From NCBI GenBank assembly GCA_947044365.1, contig OX345653.1:4614001-4678000 (forward strand): DNA of 64,000 bases. The letters are read 5' to 3'. Both the position numbers and the translations under genes were made by a program. This stretch comes from Petrosia ficiformis. Lineage: Eukaryota; Porifera; Demospongiae; Haplosclerida; Petrosiidae. The notes under the pieces were generated by a model. The model had not been told where the DNA came from. It did not search any database and worked only from the letters and a program-made list of their open reading frames with translations. This document shows positions 38,478 to 58,711 of the stretch, in pieces (position 1 is the first letter of the stretch; every line of letters starts with the position of its first letter).

Positions 38478-40385
38478 ATGGTCTCCATTAGTCCGATACA
38501 ACTTATCATCATTTTATTTTCTACAGTAGCTACTGGTGCAGTGGTGTGTCCTCCTGGATTTATCAAGCAATTTCCAGATAATGACACTATTCCAATGTGC
38601 AAGTGTGCTGATGGTAGCTATAGAAACATTATCTCATGCGATAATATTGATGGGAATATTAGTGCATATATTCTGAGAGGTGGATGGATAGGAAACTATT
38701 CGGGGCAATTAGTAGCAGGATTCACGCCTTATTTCTTCCTTTCATCTGACACACCAGATATCATGCTTCCTGCTGATTGGTCGGAGGTTGATGAGGTGTT
38801 GTGTGGTCCATTACATCGTAAAGGTGTGTTATGTGGTACTTGTGAGAATGGTTTCGGATCATCCCTTGAAATATCATTATTTCAATGTGTTAAATGTACT
38901 CAAATAGAATCAAGAGTTAATTGGATTTGGTATTTATTTCTGGAATATTTTCCTCTTACTCTATTGTTTCTTGTCTTGTTACTATTTGATCTTCATGTCA
39001 CATCAGGCGGAGGTAGCGCTTTCATATTCTTTGCACAAATGATAACAACGACATTTGATATAAGAGCTGATGGTGTATTACCACTCAACACACTTACAGA
39101 CAATTATACTGATGTTATCATTATGTTGTATCGTTTACCTTACGGGATATGGAATCTTGAATTCTTTTCTATTTTAGCTTCACCATATTGTCTCTCTCCG
39201 AAGCTCGGTACATATGGAATGATGTTTATTAATTATGGTATTGCTATATATCCTCTTTTGTTAATTATCATTTTCTCATTTATGGTGTGGCTGTATGAAC
39301 GAGGATTAACCCCCATCGTTATTATATGTCGACCTCTTCATAAATGCCTTGTATGGTTGAAACAGAAATGGAAGTTTCATCAATCGATTATTGGAGTCTT
39401 CGCAACATTCATTACTCTCTCTTACTCAAAATTCATTTTAACTTCGATATTTTTAATTACATCGAACGAGCTATATGATGAAAGAGGTGATGTTAGTATT
39501 ACTAATCTACCTTATTACAATGGTAATACTGAATTCAGTGACAGTAAATTGATTGTAATGTATATCATAGCTGTCGTAATCCTACTAATGTTTGTGATTT
39601 TTCTTCCAATTCTTTTGGTAAGTCCATCTCTTTTACAAGCTCTACATCGTGTTACTGGTTGGAATTGGTTAGTACGATATTTACCGTGGGGAAGAACCCA
39701 AGAGTTCCTTCAAGGTTTTCATGGATGCTATAAAGATGGCAGTACAAATAAAGGTTGTGACTATCGTTGGTATTCAGGTTTCTTTCTGGTTTTACGTGCT
39801 GTGTTCTTTTTGATATATGCATTCACACCCAGTCTAATGATACAATATACTATACAAGGGACAATTTGTATATTAATAATGTTCCTTCTAACAGCTACTA
39901 AACCATTTAGAAAAGAAATTCATAATATTTTACATATCGGAGTGTTTTGTATATTGGGAGTTTCAAATGGAATCTCTATTCTCCATTTCTATCGTATGGT
40001 TATTCGATATAGAACCTCCCTCCCTCTTTTTGTGATCCAATACATAATGATATTTATTCCTCTGATATTTGTAGTGTTAGTCATTACATACCATATATGG
40101 AAACGTAACCGATTGAGTTTGTGTTGTCGTGGTAACCAGTCTGCATTGAGTTCATCTACTCTTCAAGAAATTTTAGAACAAGAGGAAAAAGAGAAGAGAC
40201 AATCTGATTTTAAAGATGATGTAACAGATTTTCTTAGATTCACAGAGAAAAGTGGACGTCTTAAAAGAAGCAGTCGTGAATCAACTTGGTTTGTATCTAC
40301 ACCAACTGATAGTCATGATGGCAGTTCTTCTTATGAGACTAGTGGTCATGGGTATAAATATGGATCAATTTTAGTAAATAACTGA
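38478..40385 (+). CDS. 635-aa multi-pass membrane protein, unknown family, uninterrupted coding exon
   Basis: The whole coding sequence is one exon, while its neighbours have many introns. A 54-bp intron does lie in the 5' UTR (AAAG|GTAATA at 38406 to TTTATAG at 38460). Residues 1-20 form a signal peptide. A Cys-rich ectodomain follows with CPPGF, CKCADG, and RKGVLCGTCENGFGS..CVKC (about residues 110-140). About eight or nine hydrophobic segments run from residue 150 to 555, including LTLLFLVLLLFDL, LLLIIIFSFMVWLY, IAVVILLMFVIFLPILL and IPLIFVVLVITYHIW. A Ser-rich cytosolic tail with an EQEEKEKRQ segment ends the protein. The short Cys motif before the helices suggests a receptor or channel. 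I do not recognise the family and assign no function. Confidence 0.85.
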   Translation: MVSISPIQLIIILFSTVATGAVVCPPGFIKQFPDNDTIPMCKCADGSYRNIISCDNIDGNISAYILRGGWIGNYSGQLVAGFTPYFFLSSDTPDIMLPADWSEVDEVLCGPLHRKGVLCGTCENGFGSSLEISLFQCVKCTQIESRVNWIWYLFLEYFPLTLLFLVLLLFDLHVTSGGGSAFIFFAQMITTTFDIRADGVLPLNTLTDNYTDVIIMLYRLPYGIWNLEFFSILASPYCLSPKLGTYGMMFINYGIAIYPLLLIIIFSFMVWLYERGLTPIVIICRPLHKCLVWLKQKWKFHQSIIGVFATFITLSYSKFILTSIFLITSNELYDERGDVSITNLPYYNGNTEFSDSKLIVMYIIAVVILLMFVIFLPILLVSPSLLQALHRVTGWNWLVRYLPWGRTQEFLQGFHGCYKDGSTNKGCDYRWYSGFFLVLRAVFFLIYAFTPSLMIQYTIQGTICILIMFLLTATKPFRKEIHNILHIGVFCILGVSNGISILHFYRMVIRYRTSLPLFVIQYIMIFIPLIFVVLVITYHIWKRNRLSLCCRGNQSALSSSTLQEILEQEEKEKRQSDFKDDVTDFLRFTEKSGRLKRSSRESTWFVSTPTDSHDGSSSYETSGHGYKYGSILVNN

Positions 40386-40492
40386 TATACATGTGTATAT
40401 ACGCGTGTGTGTGTGTGTGTGTGTTGTTTAAAATCAATTTCAATCTAAAGTTGTTTAACACAAATATTTAGTTGATGTGTTTACACTCTAAT

Positions 40493-42286
40493 TTATTTCT
40501 TCTTGCGAGGTTTCAAATCCTCGCTGGCCTGTCGCAAGAATATATAATTTTTCTTAGCAGGACTATAGTGTTCATGACCCTGTGTGAAAAAGATATTTGA
40601 CTAACATACAGGTTAGAAATTATAGGATTACCTTAGACCAATCATAGCTCACAGAATATGCAAACACTGCACCACTGCTATTAAAGCAACACGAAGTAAT
40701 TGGTTGCTCCAATGCTTCAGAGTGCTACAGTAAATACAGATGTAACTATTATGATGAGTGTGATGATCCTATGTCCACAAACCTTGAGTTTAGTACGAGC
40801 ATCTTTATCCCAAAAATAATATCTACCATCAGAGCCTACTGTTGAGAGAGTACCATGTACTGGGTGGAATGCTATGTCATTAACCTGTAACATAAAGATA
40901 TATTATATGTATATTTGTTTGTACACAAACACATACAGCAAATATATCTTGTGTCTGACCAGCTCCAGTTACCACTGAACGATGACATTTGAATGTGAAA
41001 TTATCTTTAGTACTATATACAAATAGAAATAATTATTAATATATATCTCATAAACAAATAACATACGGATTCATTGGATTAAGATATTGAATAGCAACTC
41101 TTCCCTCGATAGAACCTAGAGCAAATCCAGTAGGTCGCTGAGACTTATCTTTGAATATACTAACACATCTATGTTGATATTTCAAAGGATTCTCTATTTT
41201 CTAAAATAACATGTCAGGTGATGATCATGTGATTGTGTTTTTGATTATTTAGTAACCTTAAAGAACTGTGGTTGGTTCTCAAGACTGTATACTAAAAGAT
41301 GACGAGCTGCTGTCCCAACAACTGCTACTGGATACATCTAAAATAATTAATAACTACTTGATTAATATCTAACTATTTTATACATACCACATCCATACAG
41401 TAACATCTCTCTGGTATTTGTAAAACCATCACTGGTCCAGGCTGTTTACCATCCCAAAACTATAGAAAATATATACATATCACACATAAACCTCACAAAC
41501 ATCACATATCACACATAAACCTCACAAACATCACATATCACACAATCATCACAAATATCACATTATAATTATACTTTTAGAGTTTTATCCCAGCTTCCTG
41601 TAACAGCACACTGATAATTAGGAGCCTCAATCCAACGAACTGAACGAATAGGAGCATCATGCTATTACAAGGATCATTCAATATTCAACATAACAAATAC
41701 AATATTATATCTTACTGATCCAAAAACAATAGACTGGTTTGAATGTAAATCCCAAAGTTTACAAGTTTTATCACATGAAGCAGATAATACTTTAGTACCA
41801 TCCTAATAACAACAAGTAAATAATACATTATATATTATAACAATAATACATTATACATTATAACAATAATACATTATACATTATAACAATAATACATTAT
41901 ATATTATAACAATAACGATAATAAACATCACATTATACATTATTATATTATAACAATACAATAATACTAATTACAATACACACACATATATATAAAAGTA
42001 CGTACATTAACCCAACAACAGTCCAGTACAGGTCCAGAATGTTGCTGCTCAGCTTTAGCTATTGTATTTCCATTATCCTGAACTTCCCAACATCTGATAG
42101 TATTATTCCATGATGCACCAATCAGATAATTAGCTTGTGGACTAAAGGCAATCTGAGATAGATATGACAGATTATATAATATATAGCATTATATAATTCA
42201 TAATTTACTTTACTAATACTGTCTTCAGGACAATTAGACACTTCAATATCTTTGTTAGGATTATGACTGGATACACCAGAAAACAT
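40493..42286 (-). CDS. RAE1: mRNA export factor RAE1 (GLE2)
   Basis: Start ATG 42286, [18 protein letters not shown]40 repeats follow, with [91 protein letters not shown] and [20 protein letters not shown]. It ends YDWSKGHEHYSP and LKPRKKK, stop 40493-40495. The match to human RAE1 runs end to end in about nine exons. RAE1 is a seven-bladed propeller that binds the GLEBS motif of NUP98 at nuclear pores for mRNA export and helps spindle checkpoint control with BUB proteins. An AATACATTATACATTATAAC repeat fills one intron (41820-41950). Confidence 0.96.
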
Positions 42287-42698
42287 ACTGGGAGAGAATC
42301 ACTGACACACCTATACCCTTACTAACTCAAAACCACACCCACCATCACATTGACCACGCCTATTATTATTATTATTAATTTTGATCTAATAATTAAAAGA
42401 TTATATAATTATATCAGACATAAGGAAGCTCCAAAAAGAAAACAGATATAAATTATAATAATACAATATTATAATTATTAACTTAGAAAACAAGTGATGA
42501 TAAACAGTATATAATAATTATAGAGTATATAATATTTATTATATCCCTAAAAATTATTAAATCTAATTAACATTAACATAAAAGACTTGAATGGTCCAAT
42601 TTCGTTAATAGTTTACATGGTACAAGATTATGTGATATCTACTGAGAACGTGCATCTGTATAGAAAGATAATTAAAATGACATATCTTGTAGTCTCCA
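42287..42698. other. Spacer between RAE1 start and ROCK stop
   Basis: AT-rich, with the RAE1 promoter and the ROCK 3' UTR. I see no gene. Confidence 0.6.
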
Positions 42699-51712
<9,014 letters not shown>

Positions 51713-51996
51713 CCCTCCTCTTTTTTGTTTATACCAAACAAAATAATTCTGTCCTCTGGGAGTATAAGCACACAAGACACAACACTATAAATATATCTTT
51801 TTACAGATACTGAGGTGTTAATATATCTTCTTTATGTCAAATAGGATACTTCTTCCTCCCACCTACTCCTCCAGATGTGATATTTCACTCCTTTTGAGCT
51901 TCTCCCTCACCGCACGCAGTATTAATTGGTTGTTATGAAAATTAATAACTAGTGCAACAGTATCGATACAATATTCATTACGAGGATTGACGTGGC

Positions 51997-52069
51997 GGTT
52001 CGGTGGTGTAGTGGTTATCACGTCTGCTTTACACGCAGAAGGTCTCGGGTTCGAACCCCGATCGAACCT
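51997..52069 (+). tRNA. tRNA-Val(UAC)
   Basis: Seventy-three nt, no intron. Acceptor arm GGTTCGG (51997-52003) pairs with TCGAACC (52062-52068), with one G-T pair. Anticodon stem TCTGC/GCAGA encloses TTTACAC with anticodon TAC at 52030-52032. T arm TCGGG/CCCGA encloses TTCGAAC. The B box GGTTCGAACC is intact, and T-rich termination runs (TTTT, then TTTTTTT) follow at 52072. It lies between ROCK and IFT52. Confidence 0.97.
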
Positions 52070-52380
52070 CCTTTTGTTTTTTTGCGAGTGATTGTGTTTA
52101 CTATTAATTTTAGTATAATTATATATATATATAATTATATATTATTATATATAATTATAAATAAACGATGATATTTATTTTATTTTTTAAATTTATTTAT
52201 TAATCCTCGCACACATTGGGTTACTGTGATTGTTTTCATTGTTCAAAAGGTAGTACGACTAGAACCACAACAAATAATCTCCTTTTTTCCCCTTTGTGCT
52301 CTTATAACCTAGTAAATACATTATTTTTTGTTATTGTTATTAAAAAAGAAAACATATAAGCAAATAAGTGTCTTTTGATT
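52070..52380. other. Spacer after the tRNA
   Basis: Holds the Pol III terminator, an AT-rich palindromic stretch (tataattatatattattata, about 52118-52160) and the IFT52 3' UTR. No gene is visible. Confidence 0.6.
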
Positions 52381-54560
52381 CTAATTCTCAGGATCAACAG
52401 CACTAGTATTAGGAGTAATAACTCCCAGAGGTTCCTGTGTACGCATACATAAAACAAAATATTGATGAACAAATAAACATGTACCTGGTTGAATTTCTTG
52501 TATTCCACAATACGACTGAAAATATAATCCAATATATCTTTAGCCCCTCTATTATCCTCACCTAATTGCTTATTAACCCCGAGAATTTGACCACACTCAC
52601 GAACATAAAACTCTAGATCTTCATCAGTACCTAGCAACAAAGTGGAATGTAAACACTTGTATTGATTAGGAAACTGTTTTCATACATTTGTTAGTGACTT
52701 GGGCTAGTCGGACTCTTTCAGAAGAAAAGTGTTCATCTAGATCAAAGAGGTCAAGAGAAGGAGGAGGAATCTCATGAAATGATGGAGGGAACACAGCAGG
52801 TTGAAGAGGAGGGAGAGGAACTTCAAATTTAGGAGTTATCAGAGACAGAGTCTCATGTTTTAAGTGAAGCTCATCATATGCCCTATATATAATCAGAGTA
52901 TGAGAATGAGGATGAACAGTTTGACCAGATGAACAGTGTATACATTATTAATAGAATATGGAGATGAATAATCATCATAAGATAGAAATCAGAATAATTT
53001 CTCACATACTTTAATACTTGTGGTAATATATTCGTATCTAGGCCAAACTGGTTTGTACTGAACATTGAACTTTGAAGAACCTATATCAAGATTAATAGTT
53101 CATTATTATTAAACCATTTTAATTAACTACCTCTTCACTCTCTTGTAGACAAGTGCGAACTTTTTCTGCAGCTTCTGATGTGTCAGGCAGAAAATGAAAG
53201 TCAGATACCTATTCCAAGGAATAGGAATGAGAATATTACAATTAAATGAAATGTATATAAACCTCAGGATCTTCAGCATCAATTTGATTTAGTTGTATTT
53301 CATCTGTAGTCAACCATTGTAGAATCACATTAAATACCTAAAATACAAGAGATATACATCAAAAGATATAATACTCAACCTACCTTTTCATTTTCTTCTT
53401 TATTAATAAATGAATCAGAGAACATGTGAGCTGATCCCAAAACAACAAGTCTACCTCTTCCAGACTACATAGGAATGATAATGTTATCAAATATTAAGAA
53501 ATGTATTGAAAAAGTTTTACCTGACTAGAACAGAAAGCACATACTGGTCGGTTTAGTGGATAAGAGGTTGATCCAGATGATAGAACAGCTACGGAAGGTT
53601 TTTGAGCAGTCAAAGTTACTCCATACGGATATACAAATGATAACGACCTATTAAACTGTGAATTAATATTCAATAATAATTAATATTAATAGTACCCTTC
53701 AAAGGATGTGTGACTCTTCCTTGATGCTCTGTTCAATTCTCTATAATTATTAATAACGACATCATAATAATAACACCACATTAGTTCAGCCTACCTATTT
53801 AAAACTCCATTCGCTATTAGGGCTTCCTTAGGATGAAAGTATTTATGATAAACACTACGTACAACAGTATCTAGAATGGAAAGTATGTAATGTGATGTAA
53901 ACAAATAATGTGTAATGAAAACACATAATGTTAGAGTTCAACATATTTATAACATACATAATTACAAACACACACAGACAAATGAGCAATTATTATAACA
54001 CACCATTGTTAACAATAACTCCAAATTCTTCCAAGAGAAAGTTGATATTAGTATTACATTTAGCTTCCCCTCCTTCACTCATCATTACTAATACACTTCC
54101 TCCTGATTCAATGTATGTACGCAGTACATTAAACTGAGTAAAGACCAATAGGATCATAATGGAGAAGATGAAAACCAAATCAAAATACCTCTGAGACTGA
54201 GAATTTCTCTCTAGGTAGCCCAAATATAACAACTGCTACATTTTTTAGTTTTTCTGATGATATGTCATCTCTCTGCTGTTTGATTGTCCAATGAACTTTC
54301 AGACGACTATTTAGTATTTTATAACCTGCAGTGGGTGTGTATAACTCCTGCAATTTAATATCAATCATAGAATTTTCGTAGTATTAATCAATTGTACCTT
54401 TTTTGATGTGTTAAATAAAATGACTTTACTCTCATCTTGAGATAAGTGATCGGGTAGCCAATTCTAGTAAAGAGATAATACTATGTACAGTAAGAGGGTT
54501 TGTTTATTGTCTCACAGTTGCCATGGGATACGGTTGATAACCAACTTGTGGTTCAGGCAT
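52381..54560 (-). CDS. IFT52: Intraflagellar transport protein 52
   Basis: Start ATG 54560, MPEPQVGYQPYPMAT. Then KVILFNTSKKELYTPTAGYK, DDISSEKLKNVAVVIFGLPR, YIESGGSVLVMMSEGGEAKC, NTNINFLLEEFGVIVNNGV, PSFRELP-type proline region with LFDLDEHFSSERVRLAQ (about 52720), and TDEDLEFYVRECGQILGVNK before a final exon ending TSAVDPEN, stop 52381-52383. The N-terminal GIFT domain and the C-terminal IFT46/88-binding region are both present. IFT52 is a core IFT-B subunit needed to build cilia. It is divergent from RAB23 across 285 bp. A one-mismatch X-box, GTTGCCATGGGATAC (54517-54531), overlaps the end of coding exon 1. Confidence 0.96.
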
Positions 54561-54845
54561 AATACTTTGCCAAACCAAATTTTCACTGTTCCTGTCACTT
54601 CTTTCTCTATTCTTTACTTCTTCTTGAAATCAGAAGTCAATCAGACCCTTCAAGTTATGTAGTTATGCACCCAGTTACACTATAATACCAGAGTAAAGTT
54701 AGTATATTCCCGTATATTTTAGGGTGTGGAGGAGGAGGCAGGATGTATAAATAAATAAAAGAGCAGAGAGAGCTACAATTTACTTACACAAACAGGTGAG
54801 ACACATATTTATCTGTATAGTCATTTATGATTATAATATTGCAGT

Positions 54846-56983
54846 ATGCTGGAAGAGGACTTGGAAATTGCAATTAAGGTAGTTGTTGTTGGAAATGGAG
54901 CTGTTGGTAAGAGCAGTATGATACAAAGGTACTGTAAAGGTGTATATACACAAGATTATAAAAAGACTATTGGAGTGGATTTTCTTGAAAGAGAAATACA
55001 GTTAGTGATTCCTATAATAATTAATTATATACAGTACATACAAAACCACTTGTCAGCTAGAAGAGATTTTTTTGCATAAATGTATTATAATAATTATATA
55101 GTATTAATAAATGTCCACTCTTATAGTTGTTCAATATTTATATATTAATAGATCTAATCACAGGCTATATGAATATTTGCATACTTCATAGCTTTCTTAA
55201 ATTGCAAAACAGTATGGAGTTATCTGCAAGTTTATGTATTCATTACTGTAGTGTGTATACTATGTACTCATGTATAGATAGTATTACTATATTGTATGTA
55301 CTAACACCATTACAAATATGTGTTACTATGAACATTTAATTAGATGATATAATACTAAAGAATGTTCATTACAATGTAGGAGAATGTATCCCACACACTT
55401 ACATAAAGTACATACATATAATTATATATCCTGTGATAATGATAATTGATATACCTGGTAGGATTGATGATGAGGCTGTTCGTTTGATGGTGTGGGACAC
55501 AGCAGGCCAGGAAGAATTTGATGCTATCACTAAAGCATACTACAGAGGTATGTATGTTTCTCTATAACTGCTTTCTTTTGAAATTACTTACTATTTAGGT
55601 GCAGAGGTGTGTGTGCTGACATTCTCTACGACAGACAAAGCATCACTTGATGCTGTTGAAAAATGGAAAGAGAAGGTACAATATATGTGTGTGTAGACAT
55701 CATTATTAGTGGTACCTTTAAACTTGTCACTATGAAATGTTAATGATATTCATAATTACTAATTACTACAGGTTGAAGCTGAGTGTGGATCTATAGTTAC
55801 TGTTCTTGTGCAAAACAAGATTGACCTCATTGAAGAGTCCGTAGTATCACCAGAGGAAGTAGAGTCACTAGCTAAGAGATTGAAATTGAGATTAGTAAGA
55901 ACATCAGTGAAACAAAACTTTAATGTTGATCAAGGTAATATAAATAAAGGGGTTGTTAATTACTTAATATGATTAGTTAGTCGTACATACACGAGGCAAC
56001 TTTCAGAAATATAATATGCTATAAAGTATATGATACAGCTATAAATATCCTGTAGTCTCTGAATAGCAAGGGTCCAATTTCCCTTCAGCATGTAGCATGC
56101 TACAAGCCATGTAACAATTATATCCCAAATACAAGTAATAATTCATCATGCATATCAAATGACATCCATAGTGAAATTCCTGACAAACTTACATACAATA
56201 AACTGTCTGGGAATAAAACTGTTTGGTTATGTACTTGCTACTAATATGATGTTTATTATTATACTTCATTAAGTATTGTGTTAGTTATAATATGATGTTT
56301 ATTATTATACTTCATTAAGTATTGTGTTAGTTATAATATGATGTTTATTATTATACTTCATTTAGTATTGTGTTAGTTATAATATGATGTTTATTATTAT
56401 ACTTCATTAAGTATTGTGTTAGTTATAATATGATGTTTATTATTATACTTCATTAAGTATTGTGTTAGTTATAATGTGATGTTTATTATTATACTTCATT
56501 AAGTATTGTGTTAGTTATAATATGATGTTTATTATTATACTTCATTAAGTGTTGTGTTAGTTATAATATGATGTTTATTATTATACTTCATTAAGTATTG
56601 TGTTAGTTATAATATGATGTTTATTATTATACTTCATTTTAAGTATTGTGTTAGTTATAATATGATGTTTATTATTATACTTCATTTAGTATTCGAGTAT
56701 TTAGCTCGTAAATATATAGAGAAAAAGAAGAAAGCAGCCATTGAGAGAGCAGAGAGCCAAGAGAGGTCATCATCACTAGGTAAGTGCTATTGGTATTATT
56801 ATAATTATTATTATCTGTTCTTTAGCTGGTATCTTTAGCGCTAGTGTTGATAATAATTTAGATAATGCTGGTAGGACTAACACACCCACTAGTAATAATT
56901 CCACTGGAAATGGACAATCTTTTCAAATTAAACCAAACAAAGAACGAGTTAAAAAGAAACGTACATTTTGTGCTGTAATATAA
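54846..56983 (+). CDS. RAB23: Small GTPase RAB23
   Basis: A 48-bp intron in the 5' UTR (CAAACAG|GTGAGA at 54795 to TATTGCAG at 54843) places the acceptor two bases before ATG 54846. Motifs: IKVVVVGNGAVGKSSMIQRY (P-loop), YKKTIGVDFLERE (switch I), WDTAGQEEFDAITKAYYRG (switch II), VQNKIDL and RTSVKQNFNVDQVFEYLARK, then a hydrophilic tail ending KKKRTFCAVI. GNGAVGKSS and VDFLERE are RAB23 hallmarks. The end CAVI is a CaaX box, as in RAB23 (unlike the double Cys of most Rabs). RAB23 inhibits Hedgehog signalling and takes part in ciliary traffic in vertebrates. It sits head to head with IFT52. Confidence 0.95.
56230..56690. repeat. 46-bp minisatellite in RAB23
   Basis: About ten copies of ttataatatgatgtttatta, ttatacttcattaagtattg, tgttag. 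It ends directly at the acceptor region of the exon beginning VFEYLARK. Confidence 0.94.
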
Positions 56984-57046
56984 TAGATTCTTATCATATT
57001 ATCTCATTAATATATTACAATTTGTTCTGGTATATGATGTGTTCTC

Positions 57047-57058
57047 AATAAATTTATT
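57047..57058. terminator. Palindromic double poly(A) signal shared by RAB23 and RPA2
   Basis: AATAAATTTATT reads AATAAA on both strands (57047-57052 plus, 57053-57058 minus). It lies 64 bp after the RAB23 stop and 46 bp after the RPA2 stop, so one 12-bp palindrome can serve both convergent genes. Confidence 0.65.
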
Positions 57059-57103
57059 TTATTAACAATTAATTGATGCAAATATATAATCAGTGATTAT
57101 GGT

Positions 57104-58573
57104 TTAGAATTCTTCGGTTGACTTGTAATGTTCATCATCAATTGTTGAATATATATGGCCTTCATTACTAAGAAAATCAACAGCATTTCTATGGATTGAA
57201 GACAGGATCATATGACCATCACATGATTCTTACACAACTTACTTTATATTTTGGTCATTGAAACCATTCCTCTTAGCAACAGTTATTACTTCTCTGATAT
57301 GAACACCTTGTTCTGATCTGGTTTGACTTATGATTGATAGCACCTGAAGGAAATACAAACATCATAAAAAATCCTAAGAATTAAACTAGGATCCTTTGAT
57401 TATCATTCAGGTATTCTAATCACTACACTACTAGTTATAATGGTATATACATTCGGTATCAAGTATAACATATCATTCCATACCTGTTTCTGAACAGAAT
57501 CTAAGCCACTATCAACCCTTGCTCCACCTCCATATGGTGTTCTACCCACTTGTGTACTGGTTGCCATGGGATTCCATGTTCCTCCTCCATAACCACTGGT
57601 ATCCATTTGTTGAAGTTCTGTAAATTCTTTGGGCTAGATAATAAACAATTTAACTGTAGTTTACAATATAAACACTGTAGACAGACTTGTGTTAATACAT
57701 GTACAATAAAGGCAATACATATGGACACAGTAATGTTCATAGCAGTTTCACTTACAAGAGGTATGCCTTTCGTTAATGCCAAATGACCAAATACAGTTTC
57801 TACCAAATGATGAGTGACTTCATTAAAATCTTCAATTGGCTTAATATAAAATCCAATGACATTTCTTTGCTTATTAAACAATCTTAAATGTCCAACTATC
57901 TTCACATATATACCCTCTCTATTAATAGATTAATAATAAGAGGTACTGATACATACATACACACACCTGCATGCGGCTCTTCTTTGTAACTCCATTGGAG
58001 ACTCCTTTAATAATATAAATTAATTAATATAAGCTGTTACAGACACAGATCACACATACCTCATCATCTACCCATCTTCTAACTTCAATAATTGGTCCTG
58101 TCCTATCATCAATCTTATAAACGATATTAGTAGCCATTTCATTAACTTCAATAATTTCACCGACCAATGTAATCTGACCCACCTAATTAAGATAACTACC
58201 TCATTATATTCATTAATTATTAATTGCTCACATCTTCTCCATCAATTTTAAATGGTTCATCTCCTATAGGATTTTGAGCTGTTTCTAATAGTGCAGAGGA
58301 GAGCGGTCTGACTGATTGCGTCTTTGTAGATTTCTAAAAGCAATTAGTAAATTAACAAAAAAATAACACCAAAATTTACTTTTCGCCCATCCATGCCAGG
58401 AGACTGTCCCACACTCGGAGAACCAAATCCACCACCCTGTGTACTGGGCATGTAACCTCCACCCATTCCTCCATAGGCACTTCCCCCACCATACTCCACA
58501 GACTGATATCCTCCTCCTAAAAAGAGGTAATTTATGGTAATATCACTATCATTATCTTACTTCCAAAATTCAT
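57104..58573 (-). CDS. RPA2: Replication protein A 32-kDa subunit
   Basis: Start ATG 58573 (MNFGS), then a Gly/Ser/Tyr-rich N-terminus with [13 protein letters not shown], the segment phosphorylated in RPA2. The OB fold follows: [65 protein letters not shown] and [20 protein letters not shown]. The C-terminal winged helix has [19 protein letters not shown] sequence and ends [17 protein letters not shown], stop 57104-57106. RPA2 is the middle subunit of the single-strand DNA-binding heterotrimer used in replication and repair. It is divergent from RCC1 across 138 bp. Confidence 0.95.
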
Positions 58574-58711
58574 TCTGCTCTTATTCTTGCTCCACCTCTT
58601 CTATATAAATCTTGATTCGCGCCATTTCGCGGGAAGTAGAACAAACTGCGCATGCGTGTAACCCATATGGTAGCAGTATAAAACTAAGGAGGTGAGAGTG
58701 TTGCAGCAAGT
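58574..58711. promoter_or_regulatory. Bidirectional RPA2/RCC1 promoter with E2F- and NRF1-like sites
   Basis: In 138 bp: attcgcgcc (58615-58623) and TTTCGCGGGAA (58625-58635), both E2F-type, and TGCGCATGCGTG (58647-58658), one change from the NRF1 palindrome YGCGCAYGCGCR. This is one of the few CpG-rich spots in the window. Both flanking genes act in S phase or chromosome metabolism, which fits E2F control. Site identity rests on consensus matching only. Confidence 0.7.
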
